Shown here: positions 35,720-44,950 of the stretch, piece by piece | Layout of the letters: each line of letters starts with the position of its first letter | Position numbering within the stretch: the first letter of the stretch is position 1 | Assembly: GCF_018860345.1 (NCBI RefSeq) | Contig: NZ_JAHKPJ010000001.1 | Location: 3,112 to 66,343 of the forward strand | Source of the DNA: Psychrosphaera sp. F3M07 | GTDB taxonomy: Bacteria > Pseudomonadota > Gammaproteobacteria > Enterobacterales > Alteromonadaceae | Length of the DNA stretch: 63,232 nucleotides | Direction: 5' to 3' | The notes under the pieces: model-generated | What the model was told of the DNA's origin: nothing | The model's database searches: none | What the model saw: the letters and a program-made list of their open reading frames with translations, nothing else | Position numbers and translations under genes: made by a program

Positions 35720-36124
35720 TTATCCCCCACAGTTTATTTTCCAAGGCACGGCAAATTGATCAACTAAGATACCGTAACATGAAGACCAGAATGTTTTTTG
35801 AGGTGGCATAAGTACTTCACCATTAACACTTAAATGAGCAAACACTTGTTTTACCTGTTCAGGCGTTTGAAGAGTTAACAAAAGGTAAAAGCCTTTGGGT
35901 TTATTGTAATGTTCAGGTCGAACATCCGCCCCCGCTATTTCTATTCCCGCTAACTTAATATTGCCATGGACTATTTTATCTTGCCAATTGTCAGGAACGG
36001 ACGAAGAAGCCGGAGAGTCTTTATATGGCAGCAACATGCCAATGTTTGCATCTAAGTGTTGAGCATAATACTCAAATGCAGCTTGGCAGTTTCCATTAAA
36101 ATCGATGTGAAACGATAGACTCAA
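35720..36124 (-). CDS. VOC-family protein (PhnB/YjdN-like)
   Basis: 134 aa. Vicinal oxygen chelate fold: N-terminal MSLSFHIDFNGNCQAAFEYYA, central IVHGNIKLAGIEIAGADV and C-terminal WSSCYGILVDQFAVPWKIN match the PhnB/YjdN group, annotated as glyoxalase-like or 3-demethylubiquinone methyltransferase-like. Cytosolic; no reaction known. Monocistronic. Confidence 0.82.
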   Translation of the reverse strand: MSLSFHIDFNGNCQAAFEYYAQHLDANIGMLLPYKDSPASSSVPDNWQDKIVHGNIKLAGIEIAGADVRPEHYNKPKGFYLLLTLQTPEQVKQVFAHLSVNGEVLMPPQKTFWSSCYGILVDQFAVPWKINCGG

Positions 36125-36154
36125 TTGTCCTTCCTTTTCAAGTTGTTACTTCTA

Positions 36155-38101
36155 TTAACGTAACAAATGTAGAAAATGTAAATGTTTATGGTATTGATCA
36201 ATTATATTATTGATCACTGCCGTTTTAGACCAGCCCATAATATCGTAATCTTGGCCACCTTCTTTTAAATGCACCTCAGCACGATAATAACTTTCATCAT
36301 CATCCCCTTCAGTAACAAAGTCAGGTTGTGAATATTTTTGAGCAAGTACACGATAAACAAATTCTTGTTCTTCGCCATGATCGACCACTAAGTTGAGGCC
36401 TTCTTCATCTGAAACGTATACCGTAATATGATTTTTCTTTAACTCAGCAGCCACAGACTCAAATGCAGGTGCGACGGTCTGGCTAATAAATTTATTAACA
36501 TTGGTTTTGTTAGGAAAATCGACAATGTTTTGCAGTCGAGTTTGCCAATTATCACTATTTTCGCTATGAGATTGCGGCAGAGCCATAATCAGTTGACTAT
36601 CTTGCTTAAAGGCTTCAACCCGCAGAGCTTTTATTAAACCAATGATAGCTAACAATAAAACAACCGCAAAAGGTAAAGCACTGGCAATCGTCATAGTTTG
36701 CAGGGCATTCAATCCGCCTGCAATGAGTAATATTGCTGCCACCACACCAATGCCAACCGCCCAATAAACACGCTGCCACATTGGGGTTTCATTACTGCCA
36801 TGCGAACACAACATATCAACAACCATCGCCCCTGAATCACAAGAGGTAACAAAAAATATCACGATCATTAATACGCTAAAAAAGGACAAAACAGTTGTAA
36901 AAGGAAAGTTTTCAAGGAAAACAAATAATGCAACAGAAGAGTCTTGGCTGACCATATCACCTAATCCGACAACCCCTTGGTTAAAAACAAGATCGATTGC
37001 ACTATTACCAAAAATGGTCATCCATAATAACGTGAACACTGTGGGTATTAACATTACCCCTAAGATGAACTCTCTAATCGTACGGCCCCTAGAGATCCGT
37101 GCGATAAACAAACCAACAAACGGTGCCCAAGCAAGCCACCAGCCCCAATAGAATATAGTCCAACCGCCAATCCAATTGGTCTTTTTATAAGCAAATAAAT
37201 TAAACGTGTTATGGATAATGTCAGATAGATAAACACCGATATTTTGTAAATAGGCTTTTAATAAAAAGACCGTAGGACCTAGTAAAAAAATTAACACTAA
37301 TAAACAAACGGCTAAGATCATGTTTGCTTCAGATAAACGTCTTATGCCTTTATCTAAGCCGGCTGTGACTGACAACACCGCCAACGCAGTAATGCCACAC
37401 ATGATGATAATTTGATTAAATACAGACACTTCAATACCAAATAAATAACCAAAGCCGGCATTCACCTGCGAAGCACCTAATCCTAACGATGTGGCGACAC
37501 CAAATACCGTGCTTACAACAGCAAACACATCAACTAAATGGCCTGGCCATTGATATATCCTTTCACCAATTAATGGATATAACGCCGAGCGTAACGTAAG
37601 AGGTAAATTATGACGGTAACTAAAATAAGCCAATACTAACGCGACCACAGCATAGATAGCCCAGGCATGTAGGCCCCAATGGAAAAAGGTCATTTTCATT
37701 GCTTCTTGTACCGCTTCAACGCTTCCTGATTCTGCCGTTGGTGGCGATAAATAATGCATTAAAGGTTCAGCAACGCCAAAAAACATTAAACCTATGCCCA
37801 TGCCTGCTGCAAACAACATAGATAACCAAGTCATAATTGAATAATCTGGCGTGGCATGGTCGGGGCCTAAGCGTATGTCGCCATATCGTGACAACCCGAG
37901 GAAGATAACAAAAAAGAAAATAAAGGCGACAGTGAGAACATAAAACCAACTGCCATTTTCAACAATGCTTGATTGAATAAGGTTAAATAAGTTTTGTGCT
38001 TGTTTGGGAAGGAAAGCCGTATATAACAGCAGTGCAATGATCAAAGATGAAGCGCTAACAAACACTTTTTTATTTAGTTGACTCTTAACGGATGAAGACA
38101 A
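36155..38101 (-). CDS. BCCT-family transporter (choline/glycine betaine type)
   Basis: 648 aa. Twelve membrane helices with the BCCT signature FYWGWWLAWAPFVGLFIARISRG in the middle (about residues 312-334), including the Trp-box of the betaine cage. A long soluble C-terminal domain of about 130 residues resembles E. coli BetT rather than shorter BetP types. Likely imports choline or betaine with H+ or Na+ for osmoprotection. No bet genes are adjacent. Confidence 0.9.
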   Translation of the reverse strand: MSSSVKSQLNKKVFVSASSLIIALLLYTAFLPKQAQNLFNLIQSSIVENGSWFYVLTVAFIFFFVIFLGLSRYGDIRLGPDHATPDYSIMTWLSMLFAAGMGIGLMFFGVAEPLMHYLSPPTAESGSVEAVQEAMKMTFFHWGLHAWAIYAVVALVLAYFSYRHNLPLTLRSALYPLIGERIYQWPGHLVDVFAVVSTVFGVATSLGLGASQVNAGFGYLFGIEVSVFNQIIIMCGITALAVLSVTAGLDKGIRRLSEANMILAVCLLVLIFLLGPTVFLLKAYLQNIGVYLSDIIHNTFNLFAYKKTNWIGGWTIFYWGWWLAWAPFVGLFIARISRGRTIREFILGVMLIPTVFTLLWMTIFGNSAIDLVFNQGVVGLGDMVSQDSSVALFVFLENFPFTTVLSFFSVLMIVIFFVTSCDSGAMVVDMLCSHGSNETPMWQRVYWAVGIGVVAAILLIAGGLNALQTMTIASALPFAVVLLLAIIGLIKALRVEAFKQDSQLIMALPQSHSENSDNWQTRLQNIVDFPNKTNVNKFISQTVAPAFESVAAELKKNHITVYVSDEEGLNLVVDHGEEQEFVYRVLAQKYSQPDFVTEGDDDESYYRAEVHLKEGGQDYDIMGWSKTAVINNIIDQYHKHLHFLHLLR

Positions 38102-38322
38102 GTCATTCCCCTGAATTTAGTTCGTGTTGATAGTATATATAGTTAACGGATGCTGTAAACAACATAGTATTAATCAAACTATACATATACCTTACAACAA
38201 GACAAATATGTATCTTTTTGAATAAACACGTATTTATTGCTAAGCTAGCATTACTGTAATTATAGTTAGTACTCTAACGGTAATCCACAGAACAGCAACT
38301 AACACACCAAGGGATAATCAAT

Positions 38323-40989
38323 ATGAAACTCACTAAGCTGCATTGCGCTGTGCTTACAGCAATAGCCGCCTCTGGCTCACTCTATGCTGAGGAAGCCGAA
38401 AAGAAAGAAAACGCAAAGATTGAGGTTATAGAGGTTACCGCAACAAAACGATCTGCATCTATTCAAGAAGTCCCCGTAACCGTTACGGCATTAACAGGCG
38501 CTAGTTTAGAAAAGCTTGGTGTGGCAAATTTTGACGAATACGTAGAATTTTTACCTAATGTAGTTTTTCAGGGCACAGGTCCTGGTCAAAATGAAATATA
38601 CATTCGTGGTGCGGCAACAACTCAAACAAATATTTCCGTTTCATCTGTACAAGCTTTGCAACCATCTGTTGCCTTTTATTTAGATGAACAACCAGTTTCT
38701 ATGCAAGGACGTAACTTAGATGTTTACGCCACAGACGTGGAACGCGTAGAAGTTTTACCAGGTCCTCAAGGCACTCTATTTGGTGCAAGCTCTCAGTCTG
38801 GAACAGTACGTCTGATCACTAAAAAACCCAGCCACGATGGCTTTACAGCGGGTTTTGACACGAGTACGAGTTCCACTCTAGGTGGAGATTTAAGTAATTC
38901 TGTCCAAGCTTATTTTAATATGCCGGTATCTGACTCTGTTGCTATCCGAGTTGCCACTTACAACGATCATCAAGGTGGTTGGATAGATAATATTTTAAAT
39001 GATCCAGGAAATGGTGGTTACATAGGTAGCGCAGAAGTGATCAGCCGAGTGTCTGGTGGTGCGTTAGCCAATCCATCAACCACGGCGATTACTAGTCCAA
39101 ATAATGCTGAACTAGTAGAAGATAATTTTAATACTGCTAGTTATGCAGGTGCGCGTTTTGGTTTGTCTTATTTGATCAATGATGAATGGGAATTGTTAGT
39201 ACAACATACTCAACAATCTCTTGATACCGAAGGTGTGTTTGCCTATGACCCTAATCTTGAAGGTGAAACATCAACCAACCGTTTCATGCCTGAAAACAAT
39301 AATGATGATTTTGGATTAACTACTTGGACTTTAGAAGGTCGTCTTAATCAACTTGATGTTGTCTATACCGGTGGTTATCTTGCCCGCGATATAAGCTCAA
39401 CCATTGATTATACCGGTTATACCAATGGCGGCGCGTTTTCTGCGTATTATGTTTGTAATTACGCTGGCGTGCCTGAAGCTGAACAATCTTGTGCCGATCC
39501 AACAAAATTTTATAAAGAAAATACTAACACTTCACGTATCACTCACGAATTACGTGCTAATACCTCGGCTGAAAATCGCTGGCGTGTAACAGCAGGTGTT
39601 TTTTATGACTCTCAAGAGTTAGCAACAGTTGGTCAATTTAACATAGCTAATACCACACTTGATGGTGCGTATGACTTTACTAACTTAGAACGGACATTAG
39701 TGGGTAGGGATGGCATCAATACTGACGGTGGCCCTTTCCCTTCAGAAATTAGCTTTATTAACGACATTACCCACGTCATAGATCAAATCGCTCTATTTGG
39801 TCAGTTTGAGTATGATCTTACCGATACGGTTACTGCTACATTTGGGGCTCGTTGGTATGAGATAGAAGACTCATTTAAAGGTTCGACATCAACGGTTGAT
39901 GTAAGTGGCAGGCTACAAGCATTTGGTGATGGCAGCGATGCAGCTTTGACTGAATTCTTTGGCGCCGGTGAAGCCGCAGCCATTCAAGCGGCCATTGCCA
40001 GTGGCCAGTTAGATACAAGTTTATTGGATGATAATGGAACCTTAACGGTAAGCGATACCATTATTAAAGCGTCTTTGGACTGGAAAGTATCTAAAGAAAT
40101 ATTGTTATTCACTTCTTATTCAGAAGGTTTCAGACCACCGGTTACCAATCGTGTTGGTGGGGGTTTAGCGAAAAATCAAGCTGGCGCATTTGATGGTTTC
40201 CGCATACCTGTTTATTCAACAACGGACAGTTTAGATAATGTTGAAGTGGGCTTTAAGTCAACATTGTTAGACCAAAAACTACGTTTAAATGCAACGGCTT
40301 ATTTTTCTAAGATCACAGATTTACAAACATCACGATTTGACCCAACCAATATCAGTTTCTTAGTATTTACTGATAATGTTGGTGATGCTGAAATAACAGG
40401 CGTTGATGGTGATTTTAGCTGGGTGGCAACAGAAGATTTAATTATCTCTGGTGCGTTCAGTGTGATTAGTAGTGAACTCACATCGGTTAATGATGAATTA
40501 ATGGGGATTGCACCACCGGTTGGTAGCCAATTACCATACTCGGCTGAATTCTCTGGTAATTTACAAGCGCAATATTATTACCAACTGTCTGACGGCTTAA
40601 CAGGTTTTGTAAATGGCTCTGTCAGTTACACTGGCGACAGACTTGGTAGCATGACAATGGATGCTTATGTCCTAGAAGATGCGACCCAGTTAGTTTATGG
40701 CACAGGTTCGGGTTTAAGCATTCAAAAAGAAGCCGATGTATACTCAGGTGTTAATTACCAAGATAGGAATGGTCAAACATTTGCTGGTGGACGTTACATA
40801 CAAGACAGCTACTTCTTAGCTAATTTAAGTTTTGGTGTGACTAATGATGAGTGGAAAGCTGAGATATTCATTGATAATTTAACCAATGAAAGTGCAATAT
40901 TGTATATTGATACTCAACAATTCACCCCTAAAGTCGTTTCAAATAGACCGCGTTCTATTGGCTTTAGATTTTCATACGATTTTTATTAA
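38323..40989 (+). CDS. TonB-dependent receptor
   Basis: 888 aa. Signal peptide about 1-22; TonB box-like IEVIEVTATKR (about 33-43); plug about 45-165 with the PGPQGTLFGASSQSGTVRLITKKP segment; barrel to the C-terminus ending FRFSYDFY. It resembles the broad group annotated for varied organic substrates; ligand unknown. AAGGGA precedes the ATG. Followed by a terminator and a TPR-sulfotransferase gene, a pairing that may be functional. Confidence 0.92.
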   Translation: MKLTKLHCAVLTAIAASGSLYAEEAEKKENAKIEVIEVTATKRSASIQEVPVTVTALTGASLEKLGVANFDEYVEFLPNVVFQGTGPGQNEIYIRGAATTQTNISVSSVQALQPSVAFYLDEQPVSMQGRNLDVYATDVERVEVLPGPQGTLFGASSQSGTVRLITKKPSHDGFTAGFDTSTSSTLGGDLSNSVQAYFNMPVSDSVAIRVATYNDHQGGWIDNILNDPGNGGYIGSAEVISRVSGGALANPSTTAITSPNNAELVEDNFNTASYAGARFGLSYLINDEWELLVQHTQQSLDTEGVFAYDPNLEGETSTNRFMPENNNDDFGLTTWTLEGRLNQLDVVYTGGYLARDISSTIDYTGYTNGGAFSAYYVCNYAGVPEAEQSCADPTKFYKENTNTSRITHELRANTSAENRWRVTAGVFYDSQELATVGQFNIANTTLDGAYDFTNLERTLVGRDGINTDGGPFPSEISFINDITHVIDQIALFGQFEYDLTDTVTATFGARWYEIEDSFKGSTSTVDVSGRLQAFGDGSDAALTEFFGAGEAAAIQAAIASGQLDTSLLDDNGTLTVSDTIIKASLDWKVSKEILLFTSYSEGFRPPVTNRVGGGLAKNQAGAFDGFRIPVYSTTDSLDNVEVGFKSTLLDQKLRLNATAYFSKITDLQTSRFDPTNISFLVFTDNVGDAEITGVDGDFSWVATEDLIISGAFSVISSELTSVNDELMGIAPPVGSQLPYSAEFSGNLQAQYYYQLSDGLTGFVNGSVSYTGDRLGSMTMDAYVLEDATQLVYGTGSGLSIQKEADVYSGVNYQDRNGQTFAGGRYIQDSYFLANLSFGVTNDEWKAEIFIDNLTNESAILYIDTQQFTPKVVSNRPRSIGFRFSYDFY

Positions 40990-41024
40990 GTCGCTAATTA
41001 ATAAGCTTAATCGCTATTAATTAA

Positions 41025-41058
41025 AGAAGCCGCTTGATGTTTGTATCAAGCGGCTTTT
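41025..41058 (+). terminator. Terminator behind the TonB receptor
   Basis: AAGCCGCTTGAT (41027-41038) pairs perfectly with ATCAAGCGGCTT (41045-41056), loop of six, then TTTAT. It separates the receptor from the sulfotransferase gene, which therefore probably needs its own promoter or readthrough. Confidence 0.75.
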
Positions 41059-41097
41059 ATATAAATGCTATTCGTTCATTTTATTGGAGCCAAGTCA

Positions 41098-43128
41098 TTG
41101 GAAAGCACATCTCTTCCTGCTATTGAAGAACAATTAAAAACCATTCAACAATTGATTCAAAAGGCAAAGTTTAATGACGCCATTAGTCATACCGAAACCC
41201 TAATAAAAATAACAACAGATGAACCTCATCTCATTGAGTTATGGTATCTGCTTGCGGTAGCACAGCGTTATAACAAAAGTCCGTTAACGGCATTATCTAG
41301 CATCAACCAATTACTAAGATTAAATAACAAACACAGTCGAGCTCATCAGGAATTAGGCCATATAAATTTAGCATTAAACGAAATAAACAAGGCCAAGTTA
41401 GCGTTTGAACATGCAGTAAAACTAAACCCTTGTTTAGTGGGAAGCTGGCAAGAGTTAATAGAAATTTATCGTTTATCACAAAGTTCAAATATCACACCAA
41501 ACCCGACTCAAAAGAGTGAACTACAAGATAAAATTCAACTAGCAGCCAATCAGTTAGCTAAACTCAAAACCTTACCTCCAGCCTTACTGGCCGTAACAGA
41601 ATTAATGCATGAAGGTAAATGGTTAAAGGCAGAACAAATTTGTCGTCATTTTTTACAAAACAATAAACGCCACATTGATGGCATGTGTTTATTGGCTGAA
41701 ATAGGCATTGAACTGAAAATATATGATGACGCTGAATTTCTTTTAGCCAGCGCGCTTGAGTTAGAGCCTAAGCACATTCACGCCCGAGCACAATATCTGA
41801 ACTTACTCATCAGATTAGGTAAATATAAAGCCGCTCAATATCAGGTAGATACGTTAATTAATAGCCAACCTGAAAATCTTAGCTTTAAGGTCGCCAAAGC
41901 AAATGTACTCAATGGATTAGGAAAGACTGATGAAGCCATCACCTTATTCCAACAAGCTATACAGCAAGAAGATTCAATTCCCGGCTTTTATTTACAATTA
42001 GGCCATGCACTTAAAACCAAAGGTGATATTGACAATGCCGTCAACGTTTATCAAAAAGCATATCAATTAAATCCAAGTTACGGTGATGCGTTTTGGAGCT
42101 TAGCTAACACAAAAACCTATCGTTTTACGGATGCCGAAATAGCGCAAATGCAAGCACAACAAGATAATGTAGACTTAGCATTAACGGATAAAATACAATT
42201 ATATTTTGCCACAGGTAAAGCGTTTGAAGACAAAGAAGATTACCCGCAAGCTTTCCACGCTTATCAACAAGGGAATCAACTGCAACAAGCGAACAATGGC
42301 TTTGATATTAATAAACTTGAGCAGCAAGTCGACGAGCAAATAAAATATTGCACCGCTGAATTATTTGAGCAACGCGGACACTTAGGTTATGAAGCCCCCG
42401 ACCCTATCTTTATTGTTGGATTGCCTAGAGCGGGCTCCACTCTATTAGAACAAATTCTGGCCTCTCACAGCCAAATTGATGGCACCATGGAACTGCACAA
42501 CATTTTGGGGTTAGCATCGCGTTTACGTGGGCGCACCCCAAACACAGCATCCCATCAATACCCAAAAAACTTAAGTGAAATTAACTCAGATTACTTTAGA
42601 CGTTTTGGTCAACAGTTTATTGATGAAACCCGAGTTTATCGAGAAGATGCACCTTTATTTATCGATAAAATGCCAAATAACTTTCTACATATAGGCTTGA
42701 TAAAACTTATCCTGCCAAACGCTAAAATCATAGATGCTCGACGTTCACCTATGGCTTGCTGTTTTAGTGGATTTAAACAGTTATTTGCTGAAGGACAAGA
42801 TTTTAGTTATAGCCTTGAAGATATTGGTCGTTATTATCAAGCCTATTTGAAACTCATGGCACATTGGGAAAAAGTATTGCCAAATTTTGTTTTAACCGTG
42901 AAACACGAAGAGGTGGTAGAAGATTTGGATAAACAAGTTCACAGAATGTTAGATTTTTGCGGGTTAGAGTTTGAGCAGTCATGCATTGATTTTCATAAAA
43001 CCAAACGAAACATCAAAACCCCAAGCTCTGAGCAAGTACGTCAACCTATTTATAAATCTGCCACTGAACAGTGGCAGCATTTTGAATCTTATTTAGAACC
43101 TTTAAAAAAGGTTCTAAATATTAAATAG
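41098..43128 (+). CDS. Tetratricopeptide-repeat sulfotransferase
   Basis: About 676 aa from the TTG at 41098, which has GGAG exactly 8 nt upstream. The ATG at 41065 lies just behind the terminator stem with no ribosome site. N-terminal about 1-390: TPR repeats (NPCLVGSWQELIEIYR, NPSYGDAFWSLAN). C-terminal: sulfotransferase with PAPS 5'-phosphosulfate loop GLPRAGSTLLEQIL (about 441-454) and IDKMPNNF plus DARRSPMACCFS for the 3'-phosphate site. Substrate unknown. Its last codons form a stem-loop. Confidence 0.88.
   Translation: MESTSLPAIEEQLKTIQQLIQKAKFNDAISHTETLIKITTDEPHLIELWYLLAVAQRYNKSPLTALSSINQLLRLNNKHSRAHQELGHINLALNEINKAKLAFEHAVKLNPCLVGSWQELIEIYRLSQSSNITPNPTQKSELQDKIQLAANQLAKLKTLPPALLAVTELMHEGKWLKAEQICRHFLQNNKRHIDGMCLLAEIGIELKIYDDAEFLLASALELEPKHIHARAQYLNLLIRLGKYKAAQYQVDTLINSQPENLSFKVAKANVLNGLGKTDEAITLFQQAIQQEDSIPGFYLQLGHALKTKGDIDNAVNVYQKAYQLNPSYGDAFWSLANTKTYRFTDAEIAQMQAQQDNVDLALTDKIQLYFATGKAFEDKEDYPQAFHAYQQGNQLQQANNGFDINKLEQQVDEQIKYCTAELFEQRGHLGYEAPDPIFIVGLPRAGSTLLEQILASHSQIDGTMELHNILGLASRLRGRTPNTASHQYPKNLSEINSDYFRRFGQQFIDETRVYREDAPLFIDKMPNNFLHIGLIKLILPNAKIIDARRSPMACCFSGFKQLFAEGQDFSYSLEDIGRYYQAYLKLMAHWEKVLPNFVLTVKHEEVVEDLDKQVHRMLDFCGLEFEQSCIDFHKTKRNIKTPSSEQVRQPIYKSATEQWQHFESYLEPLKKVLNIK
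43093..43117. other. Stem-loop inside the 3' end of the sulfotransferase gene
   Basis: TTAGAACCTTT (43093-43103) and AAAGGTTCTAA (43107-43117) pair perfectly over 11 bp with a three-A loop, while encoding the last residues of the protein. It may serve as the 3' end structure between two convergent genes only 2 bp apart. Confidence 0.5.
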
Positions 43129-43130
43129 AT

Positions 43131-43577
43131 TTATACTTGGTCCATAACTTTTAAATTGTCAGTATTTCTGACTTGAATTTCAGTTTTGTAATAATGTTTA
43201 CCATCTTTAACTGGGATCAACTGTTTAAGTTTAACGTGACCATCTACTTCAATTGTTTTCCCTTTGAAGTATGACTCAAGCGAAGAGCCATAAACCTGAA
43301 CAAAATCATCAATTGTTGATTGAGCAAGTACTACCGCGATATTTTTAGGGTCTTTCTCGTTGACGTGAGTGTTTAAATAAACGACACCATCTTTACTATG
43401 TGTCGATTTGATTGAAAATTGAAAGGTTCCATTTACACTTGCTGGATATCGTACAATCGCTTTTTCCACAAGTTGATTTAAATCGGTTGGAGTTGCTTCG
43501 GTTTCAACGTTTGCAACTTCTGTGGTTGAGCTGCAAGCTGACAACACTAAAATAGACAGTAGTAGTACGTATTTCAT
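43131..43577 (-). CDS. Lipoprotein of unknown family
   Basis: 148 aa from the ATG at 43577, chosen for AAGGA 6 nt upstream. Lipobox LSAC (about residues 12-15) marks a lipoprotein, probably periplasmic. The mature part is beta-rich with repeated strand patterns (GTFQFSIKSTHSKDGVVYLNTHV, KTIEVDGHVKLKQL), resembling an OB-like barrel. No family recognised. Convergent with the sulfotransferase. Confidence 0.65.
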   Translation of the reverse strand: MKYVLLLSILVLSACSSTTEVANVETEATPTDLNQLVEKAIVRYPASVNGTFQFSIKSTHSKDGVVYLNTHVNEKDPKNIAVVLAQSTIDDFVQVYGSSLESYFKGKTIEVDGHVKLKQLIPVKDGKHYYKTEIQVRNTDNLKVMDQV

Positions 43578-43684
43578 TATCATTCCTTTTGACATTCGTT
43601 TGAGTTTTTATCTTTTTGCCACCCCAGTATTGATGTGATACGTACAAAAAGCAATCAATTACCAACTTATCCTCTTTATTACAG

Positions 43685-43710
43685 AGAAACCAGCACTAAG
43701 GCTGGTTTCT
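43685..43710 (-). other. Stem-loop behind the M42 peptidase gene
   Basis: AGAAACCAGC (43685-43694) pairs perfectly with GCTGGTTTCT (43701-43710), loop of six. It lies about 32 bp beyond the peptidase stop on the minus strand; no clear T-tract. Confidence 0.5.
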
Positions 43711-43741
43711 AATAGTTTGTTTTACTCATGAACCAATGTGT

Positions 43742-44800
43742 TTAATGACTCACTTCTTTTGATAATAATCTTAACGCACGTAAAAACGCTTCAATAGATT
43801 CCACTGAAGCCGACTCTTCCATCGTGTGATAACCAATGGTTGGTACCTGTATGGTCGTGCCATCAACTAACCCATTAGATGCTGCAATAATACGACCTAA
43901 TTCAGTACTGCCTAACGATCTAGGCTTTTCACCACGACTGATTAACCATTCATTGTCCGCTTCAACGTAACGGTCTTTGAACAAATAACTAATATTATTT
44001 TTTTGACATAGAGCTTCAATTAATTTGGTCGACTCTTTATTAAAAACCGCATTAGCGTCTTTCTCACGTAATACTAATAACTGTTTGTTGGCCGCCTCCA
44101 CATCTGGAAATGGACTTGTATCAACAACAAATAATTTATTGGTATTGCCACCGAATCGACGGAACCACTCCAGTAAATATCGCCAGCTTTTACCTGCTTC
44201 TTCTTGGGCTGTGAAAAAGGCAGTGCCTTCAAAGCCATTACTAAACAAGTCGACTAAGGCTGCCGCAGATAACACATTATCCAATTGCCCTGATAATCGG
44301 CCATCGCTGATCGTTAATTTATCTTTAAAGGCAATTGGCGTCCCCGCAACAACATCTTCTAGGCCTTCAATTTCAAAAATAAGGTTATTTCTGTATTCAC
44401 ACACGTAGGTATTTTTTATCACACCACTACCACGGTAAATGCCAGACCAAGGTTCGTAAGCATATACCGCTTCAGATTTAAAACGTTCTGTTACTTTGGA
44501 CATTAACTCTTCTGATACCGAATTATTTAACAGATCAGTTTTGTTCGCTGAGATAAAAGCCGCATACTGAAATTCATTTGGTCCAGTACAAATAAGGCCA
44601 TGTCTGTCTATGTGGGCAGAAAACATTGCACTATGTGGTTTGTTACCCTGTGCGACCAATAATCCTTCATACCAAGTAACCTTTGCACCACGTTCTTCGA
44701 GTTCACGTTGTAATACCCTAAAAAATGAATGTTCTGCCCCAACGACACTAGGATGGCGTATCAGGATTTTTAATAGATCTATAAATTCGTTACTTAGCAT
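43742..44800 (-). CDS. M42-family aminopeptidase-like protein
   Basis: 352 aa. Dinuclear zinc peptidase fold of the M42/M28/M20 clan. Metal ligands visible: H63 and D65 in SAHID, an Asp in SGQLDNVLSAAAL, the EE pair in AQEEAGK, Asp in VVDTSPFP, and His in the C-terminal GYHTMEES. Closest by eye to M42 glutamyl-aminopeptidase/endoglucanase-M-like proteins; substrate not determined. Monocistronic, cytosolic. Confidence 0.82.
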   Translation of the reverse strand: MLSNEFIDLLKILIRHPSVVGAEHSFFRVLQRELEERGAKVTWYEGLLVAQGNKPHSAMFSAHIDRHGLICTGPNEFQYAAFISANKTDLLNNSVSEELMSKVTERFKSEAVYAYEPWSGIYRGSGVIKNTYVCEYRNNLIFEIEGLEDVVAGTPIAFKDKLTISDGRLSGQLDNVLSAAALVDLFSNGFEGTAFFTAQEEAGKSWRYLLEWFRRFGGNTNKLFVVDTSPFPDVEAANKQLLVLREKDANAVFNKESTKLIEALCQKNNISYLFKDRYVEADNEWLISRGEKPRSLGSTELGRIIAASNGLVDGTTIQVPTIGYHTMEESASVESIEAFLRALRLLSKEVSH

Positions 44801-44881
44801 GTTTAAGACTGTCCTTCATTAGAATCGTCTATCGTTTTGTCGAGGACTCAACGAGTTTTGGGGTTAAAATAATTAAATTTA

Positions 44882-44916
44882 GTACGTGTGCATACTTGCT
44901 AAGTATGAACACGTAC
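44882..44916. other. 35-bp near-perfect palindrome between mgtE and the M42 peptidase gene
   Basis: GTACGTGT (44882-44889) pairs with ACACGTAC (44909-44916), and CATACTT (44891-44897) with AAGTATG (44901-44907). One internal mismatch and a GCT loop. It lies 35 bp past the mgtE stop with no T-tract. Either a 3' mRNA stabiliser or an operator for the downstream peptidase gene. Confidence 0.6.
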
Positions 44917-44950
44917 CACTGAAAACGGCCCCTCTAAAGGTGCCGGATTA

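Noticed and set aside
41065-41097. Upstream ATG start for the sulfotransferase
   Set aside because: It directly follows the terminator stem with no Shine-Dalgarno, whereas the TTG at 41098 has GGAG at ideal spacing. Not fully excluded.
44025-44408. 127-codon open frame on the plus strand
   Set aside because: Antisense to the M42 peptidase gene; serine/asparagine-rich shadow composition without a family match.
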